A stretch of 58,119 nt of DNA from Phaeoceros laevis (taxonomy: Eukaryota; Anthocerotophyta; Anthocerotopsida; Notothyladales): the NCBI GenBank assembly GCA_049999765.1, contig JBNGIQ010009415.1:41039-99157 (forward strand), read 5' to 3'. The translations under genes and the position numbers were made by a program. The notes under the pieces were generated by a model that was given only the letters and a program-made list of their open reading frames with translations, made no database searches and was not told the DNA's origin. Positions 1 through 11,091 of this stretch are shown one piece after another. The number at the start of each line of letters is the position of its first letter. The stretch's first letter is position 1.

Positions 1-115
1 CCATCCCCATCCATCCCCATCCATCCCCATCCATCCCATCCAACCATTCATCCATCCAACCATCCATCACATCCCACCATCCATCCCATCCAACCATCCA
101 CCCCATTCAACCCTT
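1..115. repeat. CCAT-rich microsatellite
   Basis: The window opens with a degenerate simple repeat built from CCATCCCCAT and CCATCCAA words, continuing beyond the left edge. It fades into unique AT-rich sequence at about 115. Confidence 0.9.
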
Positions 116-224
116 AAAATTAAACCTTATATCTTTAAATTGTTCAACTCTTAAAACCCTTAGACCCTTAATCTCAAGGCGACATAAACAATGTGAACCG
201 CTAGATTTAAAGAAGTGGAGTAGG

Positions 225-285
225 TCACATGGTTAGGTTCTTCAAATGAGATGGGCAGGTCCTGGGTTCAAGTCCTGGGTCTGAC
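225..285 (+). other. tRNA-like segment, possible SINE head
   Basis: A stretch of about 60 bp ends in GGGTTCAAGTCC, which resembles the Pol III B box (T-arm of a tRNA), with an imperfect A-box-like TGGTTAGGTTC about 30 bp upstream. No complete cloverleaf could be drawn by eye, so a tRNA gene is unlikely. A decayed SINE head is one reading; chance similarity is the other. Confidence 0.25.
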
Positions 286-1123
286 TTATTTTAACGCGCA
301 TGAGTGCGCGCTCACACTCCCTCTTGTACTAACACACGCACGCCCTCCGCTCACGCTCCACGCGTGCTCACGCTAGGTAAGAGCATGTCACGGACAAACA
401 CATCGCTCTTCCAACACATAGAGAGAGCATGGTTACACACAAACCACTCTCTCTCATTATTTTTTTGTAATATAGGATTATCCGGAATAGCTGAAGACGT
501 GAGGCCTCAAGAGAGAGCCCGCAACAAGATTGCGCCTACAAAGACGCCCAGTACGATTGCTTCTAACGTGTGCTGGAAACACGCAAAGAGAAATTCACTT
601 GATGTGATAGTGCACACATTCCAAGAGCGTGTGGGAGGAAGGTGCGTGGCCACCATTTGAGGTTGGCCATCTGGTTGAAAGAAAATCATGCAGCACACTA
701 GGAGGAGTGTACCAGTCAACCAGGTGTCAAGGCCCACCATTGCTACTTGGACTTGGGCAACCAGAAGCACGGGGGCGACCAGAAGGGAGTAGTACCGACA
801 GTATCGTGCTCGGGAATCACATGGTGGCCTATACACGTCTGACAGCAGATGGGAAACCTGTGATGATTGGAAGGAAGCCTTTGCACACAATTTGAGCCTA
901 GCGACCCGCTGGTCATCTACAACCTATCTGCAACCTGAAAGACCTGCGACTTTGAAACAATATACAGATATATAGTTAGTAGTCCAATCATTAGGTTAAT
1001 TAGTATATTCAAGACATAACCTAAATACGGTTGTAATGGTCATATGCCTGATGACACACAAAACGTGTACTACCGCCATAGTAATGCAATCAGTCAATCC
1101 TAAACTTTGCATGGTATCAAAGC
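286..1123 (+). mobile_element. copia-type LTR 3' end with primer-binding site
   Basis: Bases 1112-1123 read TGGTATCAAAGC, one mismatch from the initiator-Met tRNA primer-binding site (TGGTATCAGAGC) used by many plant LTR retrotransposons. The base before it completes a CA end (TTTGCA), as expected for the 3' end of a 5' LTR. The left boundary of the LTR was not found. The sequence after it (1124-1850) gives only short interrupted reading frames, so the internal region is decayed or deleted. A Cys-containing stub starts at the ATG just after the site, but I recognise no Gag domain. Confidence 0.55.
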
Positions 1124-1844
1124 GATGGATACCGCGACCTGTCCCGTCTGCAATCGCGCCACTTGCAAGAGTCCTAACTCTATATCAGAGTAAGGGACGC
1201 TTGTTCACTTGATCAACGTAGGTTGGCCAGGAGGCATGCTAGCAGCGATTTGGGAGATGCTCTACGCTAATTGCATTCCTAAATCGGAGGACTGATTGCA
1301 GTTCTAAATTATTAGATCCCCTCTCAAACTCTACAGCGGAACCATCAAATGGAACATTGGCACCTGCACACAGATGCACTCCTGGAGGTTATCTTGGAGA
1401 ATGTTGTGCATATGCATGCTTAGTGCGCCATGTTTGGTTCACGGAGACGGGAACGCCTAGGGGTTTATTACCATTGACAGCGGACAGCGGGCCATCAGCC
1501 CCGGTGCACGGACCATGTTTCGCGATTCTGTCGTAAAAGAAGACATTAAAACAAGCTCAAATGGGGTCCTCGGGTTGCCCGTTCTACCGTCACCGGCTAG
1601 TAGTAGTAGTGGTGGTATGGGGTAGTCATGCCGAGATGACTCCTCATGGGAATCATGTGTCACTTGATGTCAACAGCCACTATGAGTATGTGTGACAATC
1701 TCGTGTTTTGAATGCTAAAAACAAAAGTTGGAACACACGTCTGATAGGTGGGACTCTTAGAGCCTAACAACACATTTTTGTCATTTTTTGAACTTATCGG
1801 GCATCCCACATGATACAGTCTGACCGACGGGTGTCTCCGCGGGT
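1124..1844. other. no recognisable gene
   Basis: This follows the primer-binding site and would be the leader or gag region of a retrotransposon. All frames are broken every 20 to 70 codons and no conserved motif is visible. Confidence 0.5.
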
Positions 1845-1911
1845 GGAGGCTCCGCATGTGGAGGCTCCACCCGCGGTGGAGGATTTACGGTGAACAATCT
1901 ATAGGCCGGTA

Positions 1912-2011
1912 NNNNNNNNNNNNNNNNNNNNNNNNNNNNNNNNNNNNNNNNNNNNNNNNNNNNNNNNNNNNNNNNNNNNNNNNNNNNNNNNNNNNNNNNN
2001 NNNNNNNNNNN
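1912..2011. other. assembly gap, 100 N
   Basis: Exactly 100 N, a conventional placeholder, inside a repeat copy. True length is unknown. Confidence 0.99.
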
Positions 2012-2411
2012 ACCCGGCTTGACAACTGGTCCCGAACTAACTAGCTAAGAAAAGCATAACTTTTGCAAAACTTGCTGGATTAAAATAAAATACCACCATT
2101 AGATTTCGGATGCAATTCTGCTTCTTTCTGTGTAATGAAATTTAACAACAACACATTTCTCCTAGGCGCCGGTTCTGCTGTCATCTTCAGGTTTCTCAAG
2201 TGGTGGAGGCTCCACGCATGGAGGCTCTGCGCTGGAGGATCCGCGGTGGAGGATTTACAATGAAGAGCCCGTAGGCCGGTACCCGGCATGTCAACTGTTC
2301 CTGAGCTAACTAACTAAGAAAAGCATAACTTTTGCATAACTTGCCGGATTAAAATAAAAATACCACCATTAGATTCCGAATGCAATTCTGCATCTTTTAA
2401 TGTAATGAACT

Positions 2412-2511
2412 NNNNNNNNNNNNNNNNNNNNNNNNNNNNNNNNNNNNNNNNNNNNNNNNNNNNNNNNNNNNNNNNNNNNNNNNNNNNNNNNNNNNNNNNN
2501 NNNNNNNNNNN
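2412..2511. other. assembly gap, 100 N
   Basis: Exactly 100 N between two copies of the same repeat. True length is unknown. Confidence 0.99.
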
Positions 2512-3000
2512 AAAAGCATAACTTTTGCATAACTTGCCGGATTAAAATAAAAATACCACCATTAGATTTTGAATGCAATTTTGCATCTTTCAATGTAATG
2601 AACCTTAACAACAAATCCATTTCTCCCAGGCGATAGTTACCGGCCTTGCTTAGTTGAGCCGGATTTCATGGGGCTCCATCCACAGAGCCTCCCTTAAAGT
2701 TCATAACACTGAAAGATGAAAAATTGCATTTTGAATATAGTGGTGGTATTTTTATTTTAATCCGGTAAGTTATGCAAAAGTTATGCTTTTCTTAGCTAGT
2801 TAGTTCAGGAACAGTTGACATGCCGGGTACCGGCCTACGGGCTCTTCACTGTAAATCCTCCCAATGAACCAGCCTCCCGCACCATGTGGAAAACTTTTAG
2901 GTATTCTGGAGTCAGGGCGGGTTCGCATGAGCCCCGAACCAGAGCGCAAGAACCCACCTTTCGCGGGAACTCATTCGCATGCGAACCCGGGCGGCGATGC

Positions 3001-3665
3001 TGATTTGATATCATAACGAGCACCATAATTGGTCACAAACCAACAATACTACTGTTGATATCGATCCAACATTGAAACATTAGTGACTCACCCAACAATA
3101 TTTCAATGTTGAATCAAATAAAGAATGAGTTAATGATGATTTGATATCACAACGAGCACCGTTGGTGGTCACCAACCCATAATAACCCATAGAATACTAC
3201 AGTCGATATGATCCAACACTGAGACGCTAGTGATCGACCCAATACCACTTGAGTGTTGGATCAAATAGAGAATGGGTCAATGCTGACTTGATATCACAAC
3301 GAGCACCATTATTGGTCACAAACCAGCAATAACCTATTAATATGCTATAGTCGATACCGATCTAATACTGATACATTAGTGACTGACCCAACAATATTTC
3401 AGTGTTGGATCAAATAAAGAATGGGTCAATGATGATTTGATATCACAACGAGCACCGTTGGTGGTCAGAAACCAATAATAACCCATGGAATACTACAGTC
3501 GATACCGATTTAACACTGAAACACTAGTGATCGATCCAATATCACTTGAGTTTTGGATCAAATAGGGAATGGGTCAATGGTAACTTGATATCACAATCAC
3601 ACTACTATTGGGCACAAACCAACAGTAATCCATAAAATGCTATAATCGATATCAATTTAGCACTG
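3001..3665 (+). repeat. ~148-bp satellite-like tandem repeat with dimeric structure
   Basis: Five units begin near 3001, 3133, 3281, 3429 and 3577 with variants of TTGATATCACAACGAGCACC. Units 1, 3 and 5 carry ATTGGTCACAAACCA-like sequence, while units 2 and 4 carry GTTGGTGGTCA and a shared ACTAGTGATCGA block. The array therefore alternates A-B-A-B-A, a small higher-order repeat of about 296 bp. Unit 1 is shortened by a deletion. No coding potential is seen. Confidence 0.85.
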
Positions 3666-3835
3666 AAATAGAAGTGAGCGACCCAATATCATTTCGCTAC
3701 GAGAAAGGGAGGTGTTTTGGAACTACTTTTGGAACAATATTTGGAACGTTGCCACAAGTGTTCCAAATTTGGTTCGGGATGAGGCTAGGCTACGCTCCGA
3801 GTCTCATGCACTCGCCCCTACCGCAGTGTCTTTGT

Positions 3836-3952
3836 GAGAGATTGTACGTCGGGCTGCCACATGGCAACTTGAAGTTCTTTGAGAGGTTGTACTTCTGGAT
3901 GCCACATGGCAAGTTCTTTGAGAGGTTGTACGTAGGGCTGCCACACGGCTAG
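3836..3952 (+). repeat. short tandem repeat of a ~45-bp unit
   Basis: GAGAGRTTGTACNTCNGG followed by TGCCACATGGCAA recurs three times within about 115 bp. It keeps an open plus-strand frame, but no domain is recognisable and the region is probably non-coding. Confidence 0.6.
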
Positions 3953-4196
3953 GTCTTTTAGGAGTCATGTAACCTGAAGACTACCCTACGCACACGTACA
4001 TCGATGGTTAGAGTTTTGGGATTATGCTTTAATGAGTAGAGATAAATTTTAAAATTACCACATATACGATTAACTATGCAGTAAGTTAACTTCATGCATT
4101 CACGTTTCCAACACTTTTCAGCTTAACAAAACCTGAACATCGAGACCTCCCTCGGCATTTGGAAGGTCTTTTCGGTTCATTTGCGCACTGATGTAT

Positions 4197-4868
4197 CATG
4201 CCCTCTAAGCCCTTTAACGCCCATCGAGCTCACGACTTCACAGAGGATGATGAGGAATTTATTGCAATGTTCCAACTTCGACAACTCTACAAAGTCTTGG
4301 GCTGCCGGGTTTGTGTTGCTGAAGAGATGGAATTTTAGCCCGATGCTACCATCTGTCGTCGCCATGCTGATGCAATCTTTTCCGAGTTGTCTACTACCTC
4401 TGGTCAGGGGATTCCCCACTCCCGGTGCTCGAGCCAACAGATGGTTGCCCTGTGGTTATGTTTGAAGGCTCTACGGCTGTCACGGAGACAAAGCCACTAG
4501 CCCTTGCAAGCCATCGTGGCCAAGATGAGAAGGTGCCCAAACAAGAGGACCACGAGAGCAATTGGAGGACTGTCGGAATTTGGCAGCACCTACCTCCATC
4601 CGCAACCGCACCATCTCCTAGGCGCGAGAAACAACTGAATGTGGAAAAGAGCCTTGAACTTGCACCACACTTGGAAGATGCTATCTCAGACAGACAAAGG
4701 GTAGATCTGAAGCGTTGGTTTCTGAGATTGAGATGAGGAAGGAACAAGTGGAGAGGAAAGCTGAAGAACTGAGAGGAAAGCTGAAGAGGAAAGCTCAAAA
4801 TCCCCTCACCATAGCTCCTGCATGCATTCAGCAACGACATGAACCCAACATCGTAACTCTGAAATGAG
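4197..4868 (+). pseudogene. decayed ORF of unknown function with C-terminal coiled-coil stretch
   Basis: Starting at the ATG at about 4199, a frame rich in acidic and aromatic residues runs about 45 codons to an in-frame TAG, then continues to a second TAG near 4497. A neighbouring frame (4425-4736) carries a protein-like continuation. A third ends near 4868 with a Lys/Glu-rich segment that has heptad-like character. The pieces look like one coding region broken by frameshifts and stops. I do not recognise the family. It lies tail to tail with the minus-strand fragment at 4967-5638, so both may belong to one transposon. Confidence 0.4.
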
Positions 4869-4966
4869 AACAACATTTTTTCTAGAATACTTTCTACTCT
4901 TCTTCATCTACAACATGGGTGTCATCATCCTTAATGGCCGTAGCCAGCTGTGCGGCCATCCGGCTG

Positions 4967-5638
4967 TCAGCATGGGCTGGGAAATGACAATGTACTAGCA
5001 GGTATCTGAATCCTCCTAATGTTGACTCCTCTATTCTTCCAGAAAATGAATACTATGCTCCGTGGCTGCCATGAGCTTTCTTCCTTGCTAGGTACCCATT
5101 CGCGGCTCGAGCAGTTTTTGTAGTGGTCTCTCTTCCAACTTGGCTTGGTTTCATCCAACGCCCTCGGCGGCAACGAGTGGTACCAAACAGGCATAAATCT
5201 TGCCTCACCATCCTCATCCATGAGAGCACCTACTCGAGCAACCCAAAATGGGACCCCCTCCTGCTCATAGTCCCAGCTCGCTCGAATAGCAACGAAGTGA
5301 CCAACATCAGCAACGTCCCAAGGGTCATAATCTGGCATGGGAGTTACTTTCCTGGATGCTTCACTCTTTTTGCCGCAGTACCTTCTGTTGAAAACACTGG
5401 GAAACTGCTCCTCCCCAATAGTCATGTCGACTAGCCCCCTAGATCCAACTTGTTCGCCGTGCTCAGTAGAAGCCCCTTTACCAGATCGTCTGCCATGACT
5501 CTCCAAAGGCAAAGCAGGCCAAAAATGCATACTTGCAGCCATGTCTTCTCTACTTACCATATGGGCGTTCCTCACATGCTCCATCATCATGATATACGTT
5601 GCAGGATCCTCAGAAGGGTATCGCCTAAAGGTGTTCAA
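4967..5638 (-). pseudogene. unknown ORF with BAH/Tudor-like segment, partial
   Basis: A 223-codon open frame on the minus strand. Its middle (residues about 105-150) reads like the edge of a BAH or Tudor-type module: a Val-Gly-His-Phe-Val-Ala start, a Pro-Phe-Trp-Val-Ala-Arg-Val core, an acidic loop and a Val-Trp-Tyr end. Such modules bind chromatin and also occur at the C-terminus of some plant transposase-like proteins. No catalytic motif is visible and no clear start is chosen. Assignment rests on pattern only; a profile search of the BAH and Tudor families would decide it. Confidence 0.4.
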
Positions 5639-5639
5639 G

Positions 5640-7047
5640 TCTGTAGAGTGGCACAGACGGGTCTTCCTGTTTGTGCTTCTTGGAGATTGAAGGACCTTAT
5701 CTGTTCACTGAATTTTGCATGCCTTGTATGAATGCACCATCAATTTGAATTCTACGTAGTCACTTACTAGTGAGTAACTGGGTGCTACCTTCGCATTTCG
5801 TCTGACAATTCTAAAATTTTTGGATGCATTGAGTCCTGTTTTTCAAGGACATGAGCAACTCCTTCTCTACTTACAACTGAAAGACTGAACTTTTGTGCGT
5901 CATTTTGATCTAGTTGTTGAAGACGAAGAGGTAGGGCATAGTCCACTTGGTTGACTGCTGTAAAATTGGATGCTGTAGGTTATTGTTCCAAAAGCTTTAG
6001 TGAAAGTCAAGCAGGGTAGTTCTATCACATTCATCACGCATGCTGCGCACGAGAAGGTAGGGATAAGTAACCAGCTCTCAGTTGTTAAGTGTTCCCTACT
6101 AAAACAAGGTTGCACTTTCATTATCACTTCTACTGTCTTTCAGTTTCTGCGCGGGCCTCTGGTGTAGCATTCAAAGCTATCTCAACTCCACCGGTTGTGT
6201 CTGCTTGCCAAGTCCACGGTGAGGTATCTTGGTGACTTGACTTTTGTTGGAACGTCAACCATGCTGTTTCTTACATTTTTGGTGTGATTTATTGTACCGA
6301 ACCTCAATAGAATCAGCAAAAGGAGCAGTTGGGCAGAACACTCAGTGGAGAAAATTGTTGGATGATAAGCATCACAAGGAGTGTCTTGAAGCAGTGGACA
6401 ATGTATTTGGTGTAGCAACAATTGGAAGTCAAGATTTGATACTTTTTAACTTTTTTGCTCTGGTAGTTTTATACACATGAACCTTGAGGAAGCATTGATT
6501 CCTATGCTTAACCTGGCAAACCCTGGTTTGCCAGTGATTCGCGTGAACATGTTTCGATACTTGATTTTTGCAGTGACATTCTCCTTCAATCCTGGCTGGA
6601 AGGTTGGCACCTTGCGGAGCTCTATGGCGTGCCCTGTGCCATTGCAACACCCTACGTGGTACCTTATAGGTGTGGTTATTGTGTTGTTTCAGGTAGAATG
6701 CAAAATATCGGACTCAGTTTCTTCAAATACAGACTTGTTTGGTTAACCACTTCTTCATCGCATATCTGGCCCATGGCATGGCTTGTTGTATGAACGTCTC
6801 AAGCACGCGAGCAATGGAGAGGTTGCTATGCAGGCTTTTTTCAGTTGTGTCAAGTGTGAACCATGTTTTTGATAAGAAGTTTGAAGAAGTTTCTCCTTGA
6901 AAATGTCATTAAGTTACTTTGCCTATCTGTTTGGTATCTTTACGCGTGGCCTCCGTCTCGACAGGTTGGATGAAGTCATGCACTGGATGTGGCCATTATT
7001 CACTCAGCGTTGGACAGCATGGAGGAGTAAGAGTCTCTAGATGAGCC
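5640..7047. other. no gene recognised
   Basis: Only short frames without recognisable motifs occur on both strands. Composition is T-rich on the plus strand. The stretch ends at the terminal TG of the gypsy 3' LTR. Confidence 0.5.
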
Positions 7048-7775
7048 TGATGATGCTCACTGAGTAACTACGGTTCCTGCACAACTATCTGGTTAGGAAG
7101 GGCAAGGAGAAGAGTGCCAACAGTCCGTTAGAACCCCCTATCTGTTTAAAGAAATGGAGGGGAAGTACAACAGCGTTCCTGAGCAAGGTTTTAAAGAGAA
7201 CAGAGCATGGCCAGGAATGACACCATTAGCACCGAGGCATGGGGCAAACAGCTTCTGTAGGTACCCTCCCAATGATGAACTGGTAGCGTTAGGGGCGTCA
7301 GGTCCTGTAGCAGGGTCGAATCTCACGTACAGGTTAGTGACGTCAGGAAACACTCACAGCTTGGCAGGGGAAGACTTTAGAAACTCAAACGACACGGCAC
7401 TCGGTTCCAAACAGCATCATAGGCCTTCAATAAGCCCTTCAAAGCTTACACTCAGACACACGGGACGAGCTCTCAGCAATGAAATCTCGGTCTACACCGT
7501 AACAACACGTCCAAAGAACAAAGGGCTGGCTCCTCCTATAAGTAGTCCAGCCTTGATTTAAACCCTAGCTGCCTCAAAACAATGTGACGCCGCAAGGCCA
7601 TCACCACAAAATTGCGCGTGCATTCTCAACTATCTTATCCTTTGCCAGACCCGCTATGTTGTAACCATGGAGTCTGCTGAACCAGTCACTATTTTCTGTT
7701 TTGTCAAAAAAAGAATTGACACCTTGGACCCCCGGGGATCACTACCCCAGTTCCCCTGTCTCGGCCAGACTCACA
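7048..7775 (-). repeat. 3' LTR of the gypsy element
   Basis: Both ends show TG...CA. The left end, TGATGATGCTCACTGAG, is repeated at 14762. The right end abuts a polypurine tract. Length is 728 bp. In element orientation it starts TGTGAGTCTGG and ends GAGCATCATCA. Confidence 0.85.
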
Positions 7776-7790
7776 CCCCCTCCCTCTTCC
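7776..7790 (-). other. polypurine tract
   Basis: On the minus strand GGAAGAGGGAGGGGG lies immediately before the TG start of the 3' LTR, the position where plus-strand DNA synthesis is primed. Confidence 0.8.
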
Positions 7791-8164
7791 AGACGGGAGC
7801 AAAAACTCTTTTCCTGCGTTGATTCAATCTGCAACGATGGTTGCTCTTCAAGGAAACAGCCTGCAACGGAATCTTTCCCACAATGTCGCGCCAGCCTCCT
7901 CCTCCCTAGAGCTGACACTAGGCCCTTCTCCAAACAGAGTCCCATCTCTGGAGAATCCTTGTTCAGCTGAGATGAAATCATCTTCCTTAATCTGCTCTCC
8001 ATCCCCGATCCTTGTAGCGCAATTAGAACAGATGGGTCGATGCCCTACAATCCCAGCTGGTGAGATTAGGCTGACTGGCACTCGCGGCGGAACGCGTCCC
8101 ACATACCCGGCTTCTGGCACCCCGCACCCGGTCTTCAACTCCTGACTGACGGTCTCCCAGCTGC

Positions 8165-8722
8165 TCACCACACAAGTTCATTCTTCCTGATGCAGACCAG
8201 CAATGGCCACAAGACTCGTGGCCATCCTGTAACACACTTGTGCCTATGTCCCTCTTTGGCGTTGCTGATCCAAGCTTTCAGCTCAACAAGTGTCTCTGGC
8301 CTCGTATCATTCAAGTTCTCCCGGCAGAAATACAACCCGCCTTCCAAGTGATGCATGAACAGGTGACAATCAATCTTGCGGAATGCCCCCTCACAAAAAG
8401 TAGTCCAACTCCATGTTGGCCTGGCTAGCAATTCAAAGAGGTCAAAAGCACATGATGGATACTGCTCAATTGGGCACTTCTGGTGATGTCATTCCACAAA
8501 TCTGAGGAAGAGCTCCAGTTGCTTGAGATTCATGGGTCTCTCTGGCTTCCATTCCTGATACACGGGCACACAGACCTTGCTCTCCCACTTGCTCCTCGGT
8601 GAATCTCCTGGTAGTAGTGACAATGCCTGCATCCGCTCAACCACCGAGTCCCCCATGAGGGCGCACACCCTCTTCTCTGCTGAGCCCTCCATCCCTGAGT
8701 TCAAAGAGACTGTCTTCACCAA
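8165..8722 (-). pseudogene. extra ORF between integrase and 3' LTR, unknown function
   Basis: One minus-strand frame of about 186 codons runs through this stretch, broken by a single TGA at 8489-8491. It lies after the integrase C-terminus and before the polypurine tract. Tat/Athila-type elements often carry an additional ORF here, sometimes called env-like, but I see no signal peptide or transmembrane segment. The sequence is Trp- and Cys-containing with no motif I recognise. The stop is one transition away from Trp or Arg. Confidence 0.5.
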
Positions 8723-8848
8723 ACACAGTGCCGGTCCTTTTATCCTCCGGTTCCTCTGTCTAATCCGGCCGTTTCCCTCAACGGCTCCCTGCAGCCCACC
8801 GTGGCCTACAATTCCACCACCAATCCTGGCTACGGCGGGCTCTAAATG

Positions 8849-10372
8849 TCAGACATAAAACCTTTTCAAATAAACCGCGTTCACACGCAGCAGCTGTTCC
8901 AGAGTGGCTGCATCCAAGATAGTGGCGCTCCTATTCTCATGAAGAGTGTTCAATACAAAAGGGCCTTCCCAACATGGCAGGAATTTAGCCCCGGCCTCCT
9001 TCTTCTTGTACCGTCTGACGTTCAGTTTCAACACCAAATCTCCCTCTTGGAGTTTGAATTCAGCTCTCCCGCTGTCAAAGGCTGCCTTCCTTTTCTCCTG
9101 TACCCTTCCCAGGTTGCTCAAAGCTGTAGCCCTCATTTCACTCAAATACTCCACATTTAACACCCTCTCCGCTTGTGCGCTGCATAGTACCGCATTCTGG
9201 GCTCCTTGCACGCCAAGCTAACTCTGTTCCAGTAATCTGAACTCGATTGCAGCTTGCTCCACATGAGATGGCAACCTACAATCAGCTCCATAGACCAAAT
9301 TAAATAGCGAGAAACCAAGACTTGATTTATACCTGATCCTAAATGCCCATAAAGCCCCAGAGAGATGTTGATCCCATTCACCACCAAAGGCATGAGCAAG
9401 CTTTGCTATGAGCAGCTTGAGGGAGTCATTGCCCTTTTCTGCAAGCCCGTTAGTTTGCGGATGGTAGGGAGTGGCCAAGCGGTGCTTCACCATGAACATA
9501 GCATTGATTTGCCTCACCACATCATTGACAAATTCGGTACCTTGATTAGACACTAATGTGTGGGGCACTCCGAACCTAGAAAAGATCTCCTCAAACAGGA
9601 ACTTAGCAGTCTGTGCTCCGCTGAGAAGGGGTAGTGCCTTGGCCTCCACCCAGCGCGTGAAATAGTCAGATGCAACAATCAGATACTGGTTCCCTCTGCT
9701 CGTTATAGGTAAAGGACCCATACAGTCGATACCCCATTTCCCGAATGGTTCGGTTGGCAGGATGGGGTGCAACTCGCCTCTCCTAAGAGATACTTTAGCA
9801 AAGCGTTGACATTCCTCGCAGTGCCTGCAAAACTCTCTGCAATCTTTGAACATGTTCGGCCAATAATACCCGGCTCGCAGTATCTTCTGGCCTGTAGCTC
9901 GTGAGTCATAGTGCCCCCCTCCGCAGCAAGATGCATGGACCTCATACATGATCTTAGGAATATCCTGGCCGTGAACGCAGCGCCTTAGGACCTTGTCCAA
10001 TCCCTGCTTGTACAACACTCCATCCAGCACCGTATACGGCTTGCACTTCATCTTAAATCGACGCACTTCATCTCTACTCCAGGTTTCTGGATACCTATCA
10101 TGCAGCAAGGCATCCCTGACCTGCTCAAAAAAACTCCTTGGGTCCTTGACTTGGATGGTCCTCACGTTTGCAACTTCTTCCCGCAAGAGGCCGACAAGCT
10201 TCCTCCTTGAGAGCTTCGGTGGTTCCTCCTCCTCTGCTGGCTCATCTATCCCCTCTCCCTCGCACAAGGCTTCTGTGGCTAATGCATCAGCTTCAACATT
10301 GAAAAAACGTCTAATGTGCCTGACCGCCACATTCTTCAGCTTCTTCAACAATTCCATCGTTTTCTCCAACAA
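8849..10372 (-). pseudogene. gypsy integrase, with end of RNase H
   Basis: The first 20 codons or so (ending Asn-Val-Glu-Ala-Asp-Ala-Leu-Ala) finish the second RNase H. The integrase follows: an HHCC zinc domain ending His-Cys-Glu-Glu-Cys, then the catalytic core with Gly-Ile-Asp-Cys-Met-Gly-Pro, Val-Ser-Asn-Gln-Gly-Thr-Glu-Phe, and Pro-Gln-Thr-Asn-Gly with Glu soon after. The second catalytic Asp, normally in SDQGTEF, is Asn here, which should kill strand transfer. The C-terminal part (9211-8849, another frame) has the Trp-Glu-Gly-Pro-Phe signature of the GPY/F module and no chromodomain. A frameshift near 9215 separates core and tail. Confidence 0.85.
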
Positions 10373-11091
10373 GGGCTGCAGATGCTGAGCTTGGCATGCA
10401 AAGGAACCTTGATTTGCTCCACCACTAATTTACTGTTGCGCAGCACTTGTAAATGAGTGATCCTACTATCTTTCTTTGCCGCCTCGAGGCCCATAATCAA
10501 AGCCCTGTACTCTGCCTCGTTGGATGTACACGCTGCCACAAATTGTTTCTCCTGGAACTGCACGTTCCCCACCTCATCTTTGAGGATGCACGCAATGCCT
10601 GCAATTTTTTTCCTGTTCCAAGCTGCCCCATCGAAGTATAAAGTCCACGGCTTCACATTCGTGGGGAAACCATCTGGGTATGTCATGCCGTGGCTGCTTG
10701 CCTCGCCCTGACTATCCTTCCTGCTCTTTTTCTTACTCTTCCTCTCAGTAACAGCAGTTCCCGTCAATTCTCCATTACAAATTTTGTCCAACTCCGACTG
10801 TAATGCACTCCCCTCCTCCTTCGTGGGCTCTTTTGCTTCCTCAGCAACATTCAGGGCCAGGCCCTCTTCCATTCTTGAGAATGTCACTGTCTTGATTTCC
10901 ACATCAAACTCAAACATGGATAGTATGGTCAGCCACTTCGCCAACCTCCCTCGTGGATTAGGCACATTCATAACAAACTTCATACCATGGAATCTGGAAA
11001 ACACAATGAACTTCCAACTGTGCAGGTAATGTCCAAGCTTTTCTGTCCCGAATACTAAGGCTGCTTCAACATTTCGAATGCTGCCTTGCAC
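10345..11091 (-). pseudogene. gypsy RNase H region (remnant first RNase H plus second RNase H)
   Basis: The start matches only the C-terminal half of the usual Ty3 RNase H (a Leu-Gly-His-Tyr-Leu segment and a Gly-Arg-Leu-Ala-Lys-Trp segment). The N-terminal half with its first catalytic Asp is missing, so a deletion lies near 11060. After a charged linker comes a second RNase H: Leu-Tyr-Phe-Asp-Gly-Ala-Ala, then Ser-Asn-Glu-Ala-Glu-Tyr-Arg-Ala. The third acidic site, normally GDS, reads Arg-Asn-Ser. The double RNase H supports Tat-lineage affinity. Confidence 0.75.

Larger units (their letters stand above)
1845..2862. repeat. repeat family in direct and inverted copies
   Basis: Three plus-strand copies (about 1845-2170, 2203-2411 and 2512-2642) and one inverted copy (about 2708-2862) share the same order of blocks: GGAGGCTCC words, TAGGCCGGTACCCGGC, AAAAGCATAACTTTTGCA, and a stretch with ACCACCATTAGATT. 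Two of the assembly gaps fall inside the array, so it is probably collapsed or longer in the genome. It carries no coding signal. A decayed non-autonomous DNA element or LTR fragment family is possible. Confidence 0.75.

Noticed and set aside
225-285. A tRNA gene
   Set aside because: B-box-like words are present, but no acceptor stem or anticodon arm could be paired by eye.
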